The notes beneath the pieces are model-generated. The model ran no database searches and was not told the origin of the DNA. It saw nothing but the letters and a program-made list of their open reading frames with translations. The translations under genes and the position numbers were made by a program. A DNA stretch of 64,000 nt from Isoetes taiwanensis (taxonomy: Eukaryota; Streptophyta; Lycopodiopsida; Isoetales; Isoetaceae), in NCBI GenBank assembly GCA_021234155.1, contig JAJEKV010000019.1, positions 5,598,284-5,662,283 on the forward strand. Direction: 5' to 3'. Positions 43,349 to 55,609 of this stretch are shown here, in pieces (within the stretch, counting starts at the first letter, position 1; every line of letters begins with the position of its first letter).

Positions 43349-46300
43349 GGTTCACCTCTATATAAGGGGCATATGGCATGTGCGTGCATCAAGTCAGGAG
43401 AAACCCCTCTGTATACAGCTGACCCTCCATAGAAACCCCTATGTATACGGTCCCATACTGTCGAAGAATCATACCCGATTCCATACTTTTACACCCAGTC
43501 TAAGCACTTCTTGCCCTACCCTTAACCTTATTTTTACGTCCATTATTCATTCATGTATCCTACCCTCTACCGTATATTTACATCCAGTCTGCAAATTTCA
43601 GGTTATAGATCGCTGTAATTTCAGGTCATGGATCACGTATTGTAGCCTCCTAGGTGTCAAACGTGACCCGTAAAACCACCAAAATTTCAGGTCCCATGGA
43701 TCACATATTATACACACTTAAGTAAACCCACATAAGGCAATGCCACTCACAGCTAACACCACACGTGGCGTAAGTAAACCCACATAAGGCAATGCCACTC
43801 ACAGCTAACACCACACGTGGCACGCCTGACCACAAGCAACCTCCTCCATCTAAGAGGTAGTTACTATTATGCACTCCAAAAATGAATTTTAATGTCACGA
43901 GTGATATTTTTTTAACATTTGGCATTTACCAGAATTTTTGCAACAATGGAACTTCGAAGCTGCACAATTCAAAATTTTCCTATAAATGATTCTCTTCTTC
44001 CAAATATTTGCTAACTTATATGAACCATTTTCCTCCCGATAAATAAGTAAAATGCAGTAATAAGAAGTCCAAAGATGCACTAACATTTTTTTTTTAGACT
44101 TCGCACAAAAATAATTCTCAATGTAGCCCTCTAAATCTCACATCTTTCTTTGCACTTGCAATCAACAAGTATGATAACGATTATTCTCTATAACTTATTC
44201 TCAATGTAGCCCTCTAAATCTCACATCTTTCTTTGCACTTGCAATCAACAAGTATGATAACGATTATTCTCTATAACTTATCCGATCCGTAGAACTACCT
44301 TGGCAGGAATTTTCTCAAAAAATGGCATTTGTTGCTCCTTGCTTCTCCTTAGACACTGCAATTTCTTGTTAACGATCCAAGGGTAATGTTAATCGACTGC
44401 CAGAAGGCTTCGAAAAATCGTAGTATCCAAACATGGCAGATGTCTCCTGCATGCCGAAGTCGTTCCATAAGCAATAGTCTGCTGTTGAACTTATCGTATA
44501 TTAAATAACGGCATGTACTCCAAGTTGTTGCATTTCCCTTAGTCGCCACCGTGGAGTAAAATCATTGTCGCCTTCTTGTGGGGGTATTTGTTGCATTGCC
44601 CACGATAATAAACTGTTTGAATATCATCCTTAATGTAACACAAAAAGACATCGAATGACTATCTACAACCACCAACCACCCAAGTTATTAACACTCTTAC
44701 CTTTGAACCTTCTCGATGTTCCCATACCGATCTCGCACACAATATATTTGTTAAGGTCTGAAACTAAAAAATGACAAAGAAAAAGAATTAGGTTTAACAA
44801 GATATTTGTTTTACTCATGAATGCCTATTATCTCATGTTAAAAGCTTGTAAGTTCATTATACTCAACTGCGAGAATAATAATAGGGACATTGCCAACAAG
44901 TTTTGTCTCTTTCACCTCAACTTCTGATATAAACAAAATCTGAATAATACACATTGGCGACATCGATTCTGGTTTTGTTTTACATAACTCCCGAGACCAC
45001 CAACCTTATTATCTAAGAAAATGCCCCGGCTTTCATAAGCTCTGCGTTCGGCATGACAAATGATCCACGACTTCTCTCTGCACCATTTCTTTAAAGATGA
45101 CAAATCACCCCTCGCAAAACAATTCACATTTTTCGAGTTTTAGAATCTAAAAGGCACCAAAGACTCTTTGAATTTGTTTACAATTAGGCATACCTTGAAA
45201 TATCGCTTTCGGCACATGCTTTATTTACGTGCTTTTATTTCTTCTTGGACCTCTTGAACAAACTCGAGGCAAAGAAAATGCCACCGATCTCTAGTTTTTT
45301 AATGTTCCGCCTTTGGAAAAGGTTCCTCACTTTTCTTTCCAATCTCCTCCTTATTCACTTGAAATTTCCCGACAGGTTTCCTTTGCCTAAACAAGAATAA
45401 TAATCGCTACTTACACCTCTCCTCAAACTTAATTTAATAGTGTGTCAATGCTATACCTGATCCTTGGCCTCGAAACCTTCTCCTTTAAGGATATAGAAAC
45501 TGCATGCATGTATACATAAAGATTACTTAACCCGACAAGATGCTCGGGTACAATCATGTTCAAGATTTACTGATGCGGTATGCAAGAACATGTAATATTA
45601 ACATGAATAAATTCAAAGCCAAGTAAATAGGAATGAGCAAAAGCATACCCAAATAGTAAATACATAGCATAATGTATACAAGAGCAATTTGAAGCAAAAC
45701 ATACAAAGGAGAATGTTCTGCATAGAAGACATCCGACCGCTTTGCCTTCAACTCGGCTTCCTCCTCCTTTGCATCAACATGCTTGTACAAGTGCTCTGCT
45801 TGTCTCCTTAGTTCTCGCATTATTCGGTTTGCAACTCGAGTCTTCGCTCTGGTCCAACTCAAGGACTGAAATCTGCATCCCTTGAACATCGAAATATGTC
45901 TGAGCCTATCAAATAGACCTAATCCATGGGACCCACAACAACAAGACATATTGGGAGAATTTTAACTTTCCAAATATATCTCTAGAGTTTTTGAGAAACA
46001 GGTTGTAATACATGGTATCTTTCTATTGAATGTCATCATGTACAACAGATTATAAAAATGACCATATCTACTAGACCATATCTCTATTTGCGTTGAAACA
46101 ACAGGCATTACAGAGATTAATCAAATGCCTAAAATTAATGCTAGGCGACCCTTTTTCAAAATCCTAGTCTAACTTTGTCTAAACAAGACAAATAGTTTCT
46201 TTGTTCTGAATTAACATCAGATTGGCAAAATGACCATATCTAATAGACCATAACTCTGTTTGCATTGAAACATCAGGCATCGAAAAGCTAAATCAAATGC

Positions 46301-47461
46301 CTAAAAGTATTACTAGGCGGACATTTTCCAAATTCCTAGTCTAAGTATGTTTAAATGAGACAAATAGCCATAGAACGTGGCCATATAGAAAATTCGAAGT
46401 GAAATCGGGGCGTATTTAATTTCCCAAACCTGATTTGGAGCTCTTCTAAAAATTGCTTCTTATTTGTATCATCATAGGGTGTCTTGCGGAATGCGAAATC
46501 ATGCCACAAGGAATTTCGATTTGCTCCCTAAGCCCATCAAGCTTGCCGCAGATAAGGTTGTTTCAAAGACATCTTCAACACGAATCATCGTGATAATAGG
46601 AGCTCTACAAACAGATATAAAGTGTCATTCCAGCTGGTGGTACTATGTAACATGCATTCTCAAGCATGCACCATTCATAAGCATTCCTATAAGCCTAGAA
46701 GCCAAGTATCGGAAAAAGCGCCTATCATGCACTCATATTTCGTGTGTTTGTTACCACAAGTAGCGGATGCTTCGACCAAGCTTCGATGTCCCAGTACTTG
46801 CATTTGAAAAAAATATCACTGCTTTTTATGCCGGTGAAGCAGATCCGATAGCTTCAATTCATGAAGCGACCATAGTAGATGCTAGCTTTCACTCCAACAA
46901 AGATCCAAAAGGACATTTTCCCGTGGACCAAGCATCCAACTGGCGGTTTCACCAAGCCTTGCTTCATATGGGCCATGCTACGGTTGATATTATGCCTTGG
47001 CACGGAACTTCCAAAGATGTAGCCCGGATCTTTGTTTGTATGCAAGCAAAAATCACAAGCAATCTCAACTCGTGGCCATCCAAAATACTTAAATCTAAAA
47101 ATCCGATTTTGTAACTAGCCAAAGGCGGATGGAAGAATGCCATTTCGTCATACTTGTATGCAAAGGACTTCAAGAAGGCTGCGCTCAGCTAAATCGCTAT
47201 GTATCGAGCAAAGCTTGGATTCAAAACCCTCCAAAACACCAAATCCCTTGACGTTTTTTCTCGCAAAGAAGCTTCGATTCAAAGCCCTAAACGTACTCTT
47301 ACGCCTTAGCGACTCGAAGAAATCCATCCCCTGACCGTGGAAAATGCATACATCATCGCGCCAAAACGCATAAGCGAATGCGCAGTATACGTACTTTTTT
47401 TTTTCAAAAAAACCCCTCTTCCGTCCACGCACATGTATTCTACGGAATACATACGTGAACC
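43349..47461. mobile_element. 4.1-kb TIR transposon inserted in B gag
   Basis: Flanked by the palindrome CCCCGGGG (43341-43348 and 47462-47469); an adjoining C makes the duplication 8 or 9 bp. The ends GGTTCACCTCTATATAAGG and inverted GGTTCACGTATGTATTCCG match, and the similarity resumes at CATGTGCGTG, giving inverted repeats of about 40 bp. No transposase is recognisable. Inside are duplicated blocks: GTAAACCCACATAAGGCAAT (about 43721 and 43772) and CAATGTAGCCCTCTAAATCT (about 44119 and 44201). hAT or Mutator origin is plausible. Confidence 0.8.
45560..45949 (-). CDS. Unrecognised membrane-protein-like ORF, possibly a captured exon
   Basis: 129 codons. The N-terminal part is Cys-rich (MSCCCGSHG). 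The middle is charged and helical (RAKTRVANRIMRELRRQAEH, DAKEEEAELKAKRSD). The C-terminal 45 residues are hydrophobic and could form one or two membrane helices (LLQIALVYIMLCIYYLGMLL). A GTATGC donor-like sequence occurs in the hydrophobic region and an ATTTCAG acceptor-like sequence near codon 28, so part may be a captured exon. It lies inside the TIR transposon. I do not recognise the family; it may be spurious. Confidence 0.35.
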   Translation of the reverse strand: MSCCCGSHGLGLFDRLRHISMFKGCRFQSLSWTRAKTRVANRIMRELRRQAEHLYKHVDAKEEEAELKAKRSDVFYAEHSPLYVLLQIALVYIMLCIYYLGMLLLIPIYLALNLFMLILHVLAYRISKS

Positions 47462-47770
47462 CCCCGGGGTCCTGCCCCTCCGGCTGTGGACCTTCCTCGA
47501 TGCCTTGCTGAGGTAGCGGTGGAGGTGGTGGTGGAGCAGGTGCATATTCTTGGGCATTCATCAATGGGGTGGCCCAGTGGATCAGCTGATGCATCTAGTT
47601 CCTCATCTGGACGAGCCTTGCGTTGATTGCTTCCGGCGTCATTTCGTCGTTGTTGTCATCTTGATCACGTCCAAACAGGTTTCTGGGTACCCACTGGTGA
47701 TGCCGGCCTTGAGAACCTGAGCCTGTGTTCCTTGCTGCAAGGATTGATCATCAACACTTGATATTTAGAT
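47462..47770 (-). pseudogene. B gag, N-terminal leader part
   Basis: MNAQEYAPAPPPPPPLPQQG followed by EEGPQPEGQDPGG, the Pro-rich start matching A2's gag N-terminus. An in-frame TAG precedes it (about 47594). Upstream, CTTGCAG at about 47740 could be a splice acceptor. The rest of gag lies beyond the TIR transposon. Confidence 0.65.
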
Positions 47771-47957
47771 TAGGCATTAATCAAGCTTATTTACATTTGA
47801 ATTATTGTTAGGTACAAAAGAAATCATATGAAAATTCCACTTACAAGTCAAGATCATAGTAAGACATTAATTAATATATATATATATGAATACATGATAA
47901 TGACTGAAGAGAGAATATTTTTCAATACAATTACTTAATTAACAAAGCATATTTTCC

Positions 47958-49500
47958 TCAATGGTGCTTCCTCATGGACTTGAAGAAGTTCTTCACATTC
48001 TTCAATCCTATCCCCTTGCCGACGTTCTGCAAGATTCTTGCCGCCGATCCTCCCTCCAATGCTCTTGCCATCTGAGGTGCCGGAAGTTCTGGTGCAGTTG
48101 CTGCCACTACTGACAAGTGTGCGTCCCTGAGGTGGCCTCTTGCGAAGTCGAGAGCATGAAGTGCTACGGATCTCTTGAAGAGGATGACATGGTCCATTCC
48201 GTAATCCATCTTGGCATGTTGTCCGAAGCCTGAGAGTGCTATGAGGAGCGCCACGGATTCTTCCCCTCTTGGGCTGAACTCCTTGTGTAGAACCACCATC
48301 TGCCCTTGGCTAAGGACCGGAAGATAGTACACGAAAGATTTATCCACCTTCGCCTCTCGCCCCGCGTTACCCCTCCTCACGGCGGCTTAACGAAAACATC
48401 TAATGCGACGAGATCTTCGTGGTCCCTCCACATTGTTCTTCTGCGTTCTCCGTTGATGATGCCGCCAGTGCTTCCCCGCATGCTCCTAGAGCGCCTGGTC
48501 GGGCTTGAGCTTGGGCCTCTTCCTTCGCTTGTACAACCCGCTTTGGATCTCACGGAATTCCTCCTCCGGAATGATGGGTTGTTGCTGCCGATACATCCGC
48601 CTTTATCCGTTGGTAGGCTTGAATGTCCGACATAGTTGTCCCTAGGAATGTCGCCGGGCTACCTCCCTTGGAATTTCTTGGTAATCATAGTCGATGAAGT
48701 CGCTGCCCTGCTCCTTTGCCATTAGGCTTAGGAGCTCATCGGTCCTGACGCCTTCTTCTTGACAATAGGGAAGGTTGAGGATGTTGTTGGCGAATATGTA
48801 CTCCTCACTGTCGATGGTCACCGGAGTGAGGGCCGTGATACCCCTTGGCGGCTCGAAGTCTCGTCTTAGTACCTCCTGTTGCCGAGCCAGACGCCTCTCC
48901 ATCCTTCTTGCCTCCCTCATCTCCCAACTTGGGTTCTCTTCTTCTTCCTCTTCATAATCCTGCTCAATCTGCAACACAGGTGTTTCTGATGTGGAGCCGT
49001 AGTATTCGTCCGCAGTCTCGATCTCGTGAATGCCTATCTGCGCCGTCCGAGTGTCGAGAGGTGCCAAATCCAAAGGTTGAATTGACGGCTCCCCTGGTTG
49101 GTTAACTGCCTTGTACTGCATGAACAAAGCTAAAGCTGCTTGGTTTGAGATGTACCTATGACTATAATGCTTACAGGTCATGTAGTCTGGCATGTTTCTG
49201 GTTCTATCCCATAACTTATTCTTGATCCTAGATCCCCCTCCTATGGCTTGGGACAGAGAGTCTAGGGATACCCATTTCCCTCCCCTAGGTGGCAGACTAA
49301 CTTCCTAAGGTAAGACCTGCTGATCATACTGGCAGATAATGTCGGTGTAATAGGGAGTTCTAGTCAAGGTGGCATGAAGATCAAAGAGATGATCAAAGAC
49401 ATGAAAGGCTTGCTCAGCAGGGAAGTCAGGGATGTGACTGGCCTCATTGTACCATCTAACAAAGTTTGATGGCGCCACTGAGCAGAGATGGCTATGAAAA
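47958..49500 (-). pseudogene. B ORF2, decayed homologue of the H2A-like A2 ORF2
   Basis: The upper segment (about 49310-49500) reads FVRWYNEASH and YYTDIICQYDQQVLP, matching A2 residues about 22-60. A TAG stop follows at 49305-49307. The 48642-49193 frame contains VTIDSEEYIF and DFIDYDYQEI, matching A2 residues about 184-236, and an acidic EEEEEEN run. After further stops, frame 47958-48380 aligns almost without gaps to A2's H2A-like region: VILFKRSVALHALDF opposite IILVNRDLAIAVFD, and LSVVAATAPELPAPQMA opposite LLVAAPLATNVPPEIA. The homology shows that ORF2 is an old component of the lineage. Confidence 0.7.
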
Positions 49501-50258
49501 ATGGCTTGAGAAGATGGGTAGAGAGCTGGGAAATCGTCTGAAGGGCTGAGAGCAGTTTTGATGGGGAGAAAATGACAAATGAGGCCCCCTTTTATAGACT
49601 AGGGCTGCCTCGGGTTCCGTGCACAAGTGTTCCTGATGGGGAAGACTTCAAATCTATGGCCATGGGTGTCCAAATGAGCTACCATGAAGTGCAATTCTAA
49701 GCAAAGCAAAGCAAGAAATACTACATGGCAATTTGTTGGATGAAAATTGATCAATCTAGGCAAAAATGGGCGAAACCGGGTGGCTATGCGAATTTGGGCC
49801 TTCCGTGGAGGGCGGAGAGGCCATTCTCGCACAACCTTCCGATTTCGGCTGTTTGGGACTTCTATCAAGAGTTTTGGAAAATTTGAAGATCCTAGCATAC
49901 TTATTTGGAATTTTCTAACCTAAATTGGATCTTTTCCTAGGCTAATTGGGCAAAATTTGGTCTGACATGGCGAAACCAGATGGCTATGCGAATTTGGGCC
50001 TTCCGTGAAGGGCGGAGAGGCCATTTTCGCACAGCCTTCCGATTTCGAATTTTCTGGCCAAAATTTAACTAATTTGCCTATAGTACCTTTACTAAATTAC
50101 CCTATTTGGACGCTTACAATCATGATGGCTACAATTAAATTAAAATTTGAGCAACTTAAGCACATTTTTATACAAAAATTGAATTCAGTTTACAACAAAA
50201 TTTTATATTTATAGAGGAAAAACTTAACAATTACATTAATTTACACAAAACTGCATCC
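49501..50258. other. B spacer between ORF1 and ORF2, with a direct repeat
   Basis: A ~78-bp segment containing GGCTATGCGAATTTGGGCCT occurs at 49771-49848 and 49971-50047, 200 bp apart, with few differences. AT-rich DNA with (AT) runs separates it from ORF1. No gene. Confidence 0.6.
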
Positions 50259-51313
50259 TCAAGGGTATTCCTTGCGGATGCGACGCGCCAAGTGTATGTC
50301 CTTAGGCATCAGGGTCACCTCTTCGCGTGGATCGCGCAGAGGTTCCCTTCTTCGAACAACTGGGTGAGCTCAGCCTCAGCGGCTACCTGCAACACCCTGG
50401 TTGTGAGCGACGTCACCCTATAGTCGGTGACGAACTCTTGCATGACCTCCCTCATAAGCCGCTCGAAAGGCGCCTTCCTAATCAGGAGATTAGTGCACTG
50501 TTGGAAGTGCCTAATCTCCCGAAAAACACGGGCATGTGGCGAGTCAGGCCTGTGATCGACCTTCTTTGGCTTCTCCGGTCGTGGCGGCGTCGGCTTGGGC
50601 TGGTTCTTCGCTGGTCGGGCCCCCTCCACATAACGTTGGACGTTCTGGCGGCAGTACCAGTCGTTATACCTCGTCCAACGACGAAGGTATTCTTCATACG
50701 CCTTGAGGCGGCGTCTGAAGAGGCGCTCTTCCTTCAGGGCGAACGGTCGCTCGCCCGCCTTCTGCTTCTTAACCACCTTGGGTGGCTTGGGCCACTTCGG
50801 GTAAGGTGGTCTTGTGTCGGGGTTTGAGGGTTCCCCGACGCGCTCGTCTTCCTCATCCTCTGCTTCCTCGTCTTGACGAGGTTCTTCAATGACGACGGTC
50901 CGGCGAGGCCCGTCGTTTCTTCTCTTCGTCCTTCTTTCCTGCTCTCTCAGCTCCCTCTCGCGCTCCCTCTTCTTCCTTGCAGCCTTCTCTTCCGGCCACT
51001 CTGCAACCTTTTCCTTGCCCTTCTTCTTTGGTGCCGAAGGGCCTGCCTCCTGAGTCTGGTGCTGGGGTTGCCGCTTCTGCTGCTCTTCAACCTGCTCTTC
51101 CACCTCTGTGTCCAAGGAAGGCCCAAAGTGGCGGGACTCGCCGGTTCTCTGGGTGCCTGCCGACGAAGAGCTGCTGCTGCCGCTCGGCGCCTCCTCTTCG
51201 GCGTCGTGGAAGGTTTCGTTGCTGCTGCTGGAGGGAAACTCCTCTTCCCCCTGCTTAGGTCGAAGGTGCTCCGGAATTTTCTTCGTATGTCGTCCTGCTG
51301 TTACTTGCGCCAT
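50259..51313 (-). pseudogene. B ORF1, histone H3-domain protein, diverged and frameshifted at the end
   Basis: 332 codons are open from [17 protein letters not shown]. Residues 25-60 are Ser/Glu-rich. Residues 95-140 are a basic coiled-coil-like stretch containing RRTKRRN, similar to A2's RRTKRTP. Residues 147-157 are acidic. Residues 260-332 are an H3 fold: [50 protein letters not shown] one-base loss then shifts the frame at 50318; the next frame continues [19 protein letters not shown] to a stop at 50259-50261, which is the normal H3 ending. The C110 and H113 equivalents are kept. It is much more diverged from canonical H3 than A2's domain. Confidence 0.88.
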
Positions 51314-51927
51314 CGAGAGCGTGGGTCCTTCCTCGCAGTCTGTTTGGTTCGAGCTATACTTAACGGTCTAGAAAACGGATGACGTAAGGCTGAGCAAGAG
51401 AGAGATGGTGGAGAAAAAAGGTTGGAGGGAAATGAGGTGTCAAGGGATACTTAAAAGGGAGGGTCCCTGGGAATATTCCCTACCATTAATGGCCTACTTA
51501 TTAGCCCCCCTTATTAATTACACCATAGTACCTTTATTATTAATATATATGTTTAATTTCTAATACATATACTAAAATTCGTATTGTACCTTTAAAATGT
51601 CAAATTTCCTAATGGTTTGAAGTGTTAATTATAGATTTGCGCCATTTTTCACTCGGGTCTCAGATTGGCATGATTCTTCGACCCATTTTAAGTGAAATTT
51701 GATGCAGATGCATAATTTTCACTCCAAATTTACTAGAAGGTGAATTCGACTCATTTATTCCTTTGTCTAACACTTAACCTAATTTCGAACCCACTACCTA
51801 GGAGAAAAAAAATTTCCCCTATTTTCGAGGTTTGATGGTAGAAATTGTAATTTCATACCCCTATAGGCCTGTTAGACTACTTTTCATGGTCATGGTCAGT
51901 GCTAGTTCTTGGTCAACCAAGAACATC
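51314..51927. other. B 5' leader
   Basis: Between the primer site and ORF1, AT-rich with no ORF. A1 and A2 leaders are not obviously similar here. Confidence 0.6.
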
Positions 51928-51939
51928 GCTCTGATACCA
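51928..51939 (-). other. Primer-binding site of B
   Basis: The minus strand reads TGGTATCAGAGC, complementary to initiator Met-tRNA, one base from the LTR at 51941. Confidence 0.92.
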
Positions 51940-51940
51940 T

Positions 51941-53578
51941 TGTGACGCTCCCTGCTAAACATACGACGCCCGGCCGTACACTCGGCAGGAAATCCCCGTC
52001 CGGCTCAACAACCGCACAGGCCCTCCGTCTATCCCGCACTCTGGTATCTCCGTAGTGTGGGAAAGGGACACGAAGGTGTCTTGCGCGCTCTTCCCCTATG
52101 GGCTCCTATCATAGCGGAAGCATAAACACGTCAGAACTAGCAATACAATACAATATACTACCTCGAGGGTAGCTCAACCGCATATCCATAGATGCAAAGA
52201 ACATAATCATATGCCATAAAACATGAGAGCTCCTACCCATGGCTTCGACACATAAGGCAGTCGACTGACTGGATAGGCCTCAAGATAGAGCAGACCGAGT
52301 CATAACAATGGCGGGGCTAGCATAAGACAATGGCTAGGGTTGACCACTCCATCCGCCCCTCCTGTGCATACTTTGCAAATGAGCTAGATCAAGCTGTGGC
52401 ATGACTCTAACCTTCCGGATACGCAATCCCATGGCGTCACCCATCGGGACTACTCCAAGTTGCATCTCCCTGGTCCGATGAGGTAGGAAGGGTTGCATCT
52501 CCCCTTCCCGGGGTCTAGAGGCTCCACGGGCGACTAGAGAATCGTGACGACACACGATTCGTACCCGACTGAACCCCCCAAAACAAGAGCCAAGCTGACA
52601 CTTGCAACTCTTGAGAGGCAGAGCGACACCATTGCCCCAGGAGGTGTCGGACCCATGCTCGGCCCACACGAAGTGACCGACCATAAGCCTAGTTCACTGT
52701 GGGATCCCCCGAAGCCCCCATTCGGTAGGGATCCACCCCCCCATCTTGCCTCTAGCCCCGTTGTGTAGTGCTGAGTCACATCATAGCTTCCATAGCCCGG
52801 TGGGTTCCTATGCACAGGCCGCAACTAATAGGAACTAAGGGATCTACACTAAGAGCATACTACATATGGCCCTAGGTCTCTACCCCCCTTCCCAATACAA
52901 GAGGAGCACATGATCAACCAATATCACATACATCACATCATGATCAATATCAATATCATATGAACATCTTAACCTAAACATACATAGCTAACTAACAGTT
53001 AGGGTTCCTTGATTAGGGTTCAAGATGTTCAACAAAGGATCTAGGGTGGCTCTACTCTAGACACGAATCACTAACCCATCTGGAGTGCTAACTTCTAGAT
53101 GAACTAACATGAACTCTACTCAACCTACCTCCTCCAGAAGCGCTTCCTCCCATCCCTGGCATCTCCATGCTCCTAGACGTGGTTCGAAGGCTTGCTCCCT
53201 CTACGATCATACACACCTTCCAGGGGCTGCTGCTCCAGGCTAGACTATGATGAACGGTGCTCGAAACGGGGTTTCGGGCACGAGGATGAGAGTTCAGGTG
53301 CTAGGTCAGGGAAAAAGGGTCTAAGGTTAGGGTTAGAGCTCATATAGGTGTGGGTCCACGTGGGATGCCACGTGGCACCACTAAGATGAGGCCGTGTGGC
53401 GGTTGCCTAATAGGATAAGGCCATGTGGAAATGGGCCTTATCCTAAGGTTATCTAAGTTAAACGATTAACTTAGATGTGCGCCCCTTGCCACTTATACAA
53501 GGCTACCTAGGTAGACTTGTATGGTGACGGGTCCAGAAATATATGTATTTATGGCGTATATTCCCTTGGAACGTCACA
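51941..53578 (-). repeat. 5' LTR of B, complete
   Basis: 1638 bp, starting TGTGACGCTCCCTG and ending GGAACGTCACA. Shared phrases with A-type LTRs (ACAGGCCGCAA, GAGCATACTAC) show common origin. It abuts LINE sequence at 53579. Confidence 0.93.
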
Positions 53579-55553
53579 GTCCAAGATTCTCCCCGAATGT
53601 ACGACCCGGGCACGCATCTTGTGGTGGTGTTCATGAGCAAATGTAAGGGCAAGTCCTACCGCATTTAAAGGAGCCGATCCGGCCCGGACCGACCAACGCT
53701 GGGCAACTCTGAAAAGTGTGAGACTCATCCTCAATGGCACCCGTTTGACAAGACCGACAGAGCCTCGTCCCGGGGGCTCCCAATCCACCTGCCCATCTCG
53801 ATCACGAAGATGGTGGGCACCCAGTCTGCGAATGGAGGCAATGAGTCTGCTTCAGGGGGCAACTGGGAACGCAGGTAGAGCCGGGCCCCGCTAACACGGG
53901 TTGATGTGCTCCTTGTAATGGGCCGTTTTGACCTGCTCTAGAGCCGGGTCCCAGAGCTTGCCAAGGAAACAAAGCGCCTAGGTACTCCTTCGAGATGTCA
54001 CGATCGTCACGCGTGTCCACCTGCGACGCATCTGTGCTCCTCGCACATTCCATCTGGCGAGCCACTGATCCCTCTTACCCCTCCAACAGGCCCTAAGCCG
54101 CTATGACCCATTGCCACAAGTGTAAGCCCAGTGCGGAGCCGAGCATCACCCATAGTAACCACTTTCTCAAAATAGACGATGTGTCTATCAAGGGCTGCAC
54201 GCGGCAAGAATCCGTTTCCCGCAGCAGAATCCGATAGGGGACTGAAGGTTTCACCCCGTGCCAAAAATTATGCCTTCTACACCTGCTCCAAGTCATTCCA
54301 GTCGCCAAAGAGACGACCGGGCCCCAAACCTCGACCCCGCATTTAAGGACAGCCTCGACCCGGTTCGAACGGATGTGACCGATGGCCCCAATCATAGAGC
54401 TCTACCAGTGACTATTGTTCTCGCATGGCATAAAGCGCTTAGCCCGGCCGTCACCCGCAGGCAGATAGACGCCCCAATGAGAGCGAGGAGGGGAACTCCA
54501 CCCCTAGGTACTTGTAGGTGGGCGTGACGCCCACAGTACCCCCCGATATGTGAGTGCAGGAGGCATGGGGTGACGGAAGAGGATATGAGAATCACCGGTC
54601 TTGGCGATTCGGACACGTGTCAGTAGCCCGACAAAATGTGTCTAGGGCATCCGTGAGACCGCATAGCTTCGGGTGTGGGGCAAAGAGCCAACATCGCCCG
54701 CATAGATGAGTTGGCGGATGACCTGGTGCAAAAGTCGTATGCCATCCCCCATGCTCGAAAGCCGTGGCTCTAACCATCAATGTAGAGGCCAAAAAGTGTT
54801 GGCGAGAGGGGGCAACCCTGCCGGACCCCGATACTACTGGTGAATGCTTGGCCCGTCGGCTGCATCCTGCCAAAACAACTCTCATACAACCTGTATATGG
54901 CATTCTGCACAGGCAGCGGGAGCCCCAGTTGACGCAGTCTAGCCCACAGCTTTTCCCGGGGAACCGTATCAAAAGCCTTCGCGAAGTCCACAAAGCAGCA
55001 AACAAGGTTTAAAATGAAACGCACTTATTTAAGAAGTGCGTTTGAAAGATTCCCTCAAGAATGTTGGAATCTTTTAAAAAGAGCAAAAAATAGAGGCATT
55101 CAAGTTTCTTGGATAAGATTTTTGCAAAGTCGTCATGAAAATAGCACTTTTGAAGAAAAATAATCTAAAAGCATAGGACCAAAAAAAAAAAAGGCCGTTT
55201 AACATTTCATGACAGCCATAGAATTTCCATTGCCAAAATACATGCAATTGAAGTAGGCTATGTTGCAAAATGTGCATGAATACTCTCACGGTAGCAATAT
55301 GAAGACAGAAGGAGAAGTTGCCACACAGCTAAAAAGAATTGATTAAAGTACTTGCTCAAGAACACATCATTTAGCAGCAAATAAATTCTTTAACATTTTT
55401 AACAGAGAAGGAAGCATTCAAATTAAGTAATCATATTAAATAGTATTACAAAAAGTTGTTACAGAGCACCTTTTGTACAAGGTCCTTAAAATAATAGGGC
55501 ATGCCATAACCAATTTGCAGAGAAGCTCCGATTAAGAAATAGTCAGGTGCCGC

Positions 55554-55609
55554 GGTATAAATTTATACCGACAGGTTGAAATGGAAACCCGTCAATATAA
55601 ATTTATACC
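55554..55609. repeat. Two left-side copies of GGTATAAATTTATACC
   Basis: A perfect 16-bp palindrome at 55554-55569 and one with altered first bases (AATATAAATTTATACC) at 55594-55609. They lie about 550-600 bp from the left end of the transposon. Confidence 0.85.

Larger units (their letters stand above)
15858..53578 (-). mobile_element. LTR retrotransposon B: chromovirus with extra H3- and H2A-like ORFs
   Basis: Minus-strand Ty3/gypsy element. From high to low coordinates it has a full 5' LTR (51941-53578), a Met-tRNA primer site, ORF1 with an H3 domain, ORF2 with an H2A-like end, gag, protease, RT, RNase H, integrase and chromodomain, a polypurine tract, and a 3' LTR lacking about 570 bp (15858-16915). 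Four later insertions split it: 18846-19622, 20366-20657, A2 at 21085-41064 and 43349-47461. Without them about 12.5 kb remain. Its coding regions carry many lesions, so it is dead. The LTR is related to, but clearly different from, that of A2. Confidence 0.9.

Noticed and set aside
54592-55005. 137-codon frame over the LINE RT
   Set aside because: Another frame carries FVDFAKAFDTV and GVRQGCPLSP; this one is a shadow.
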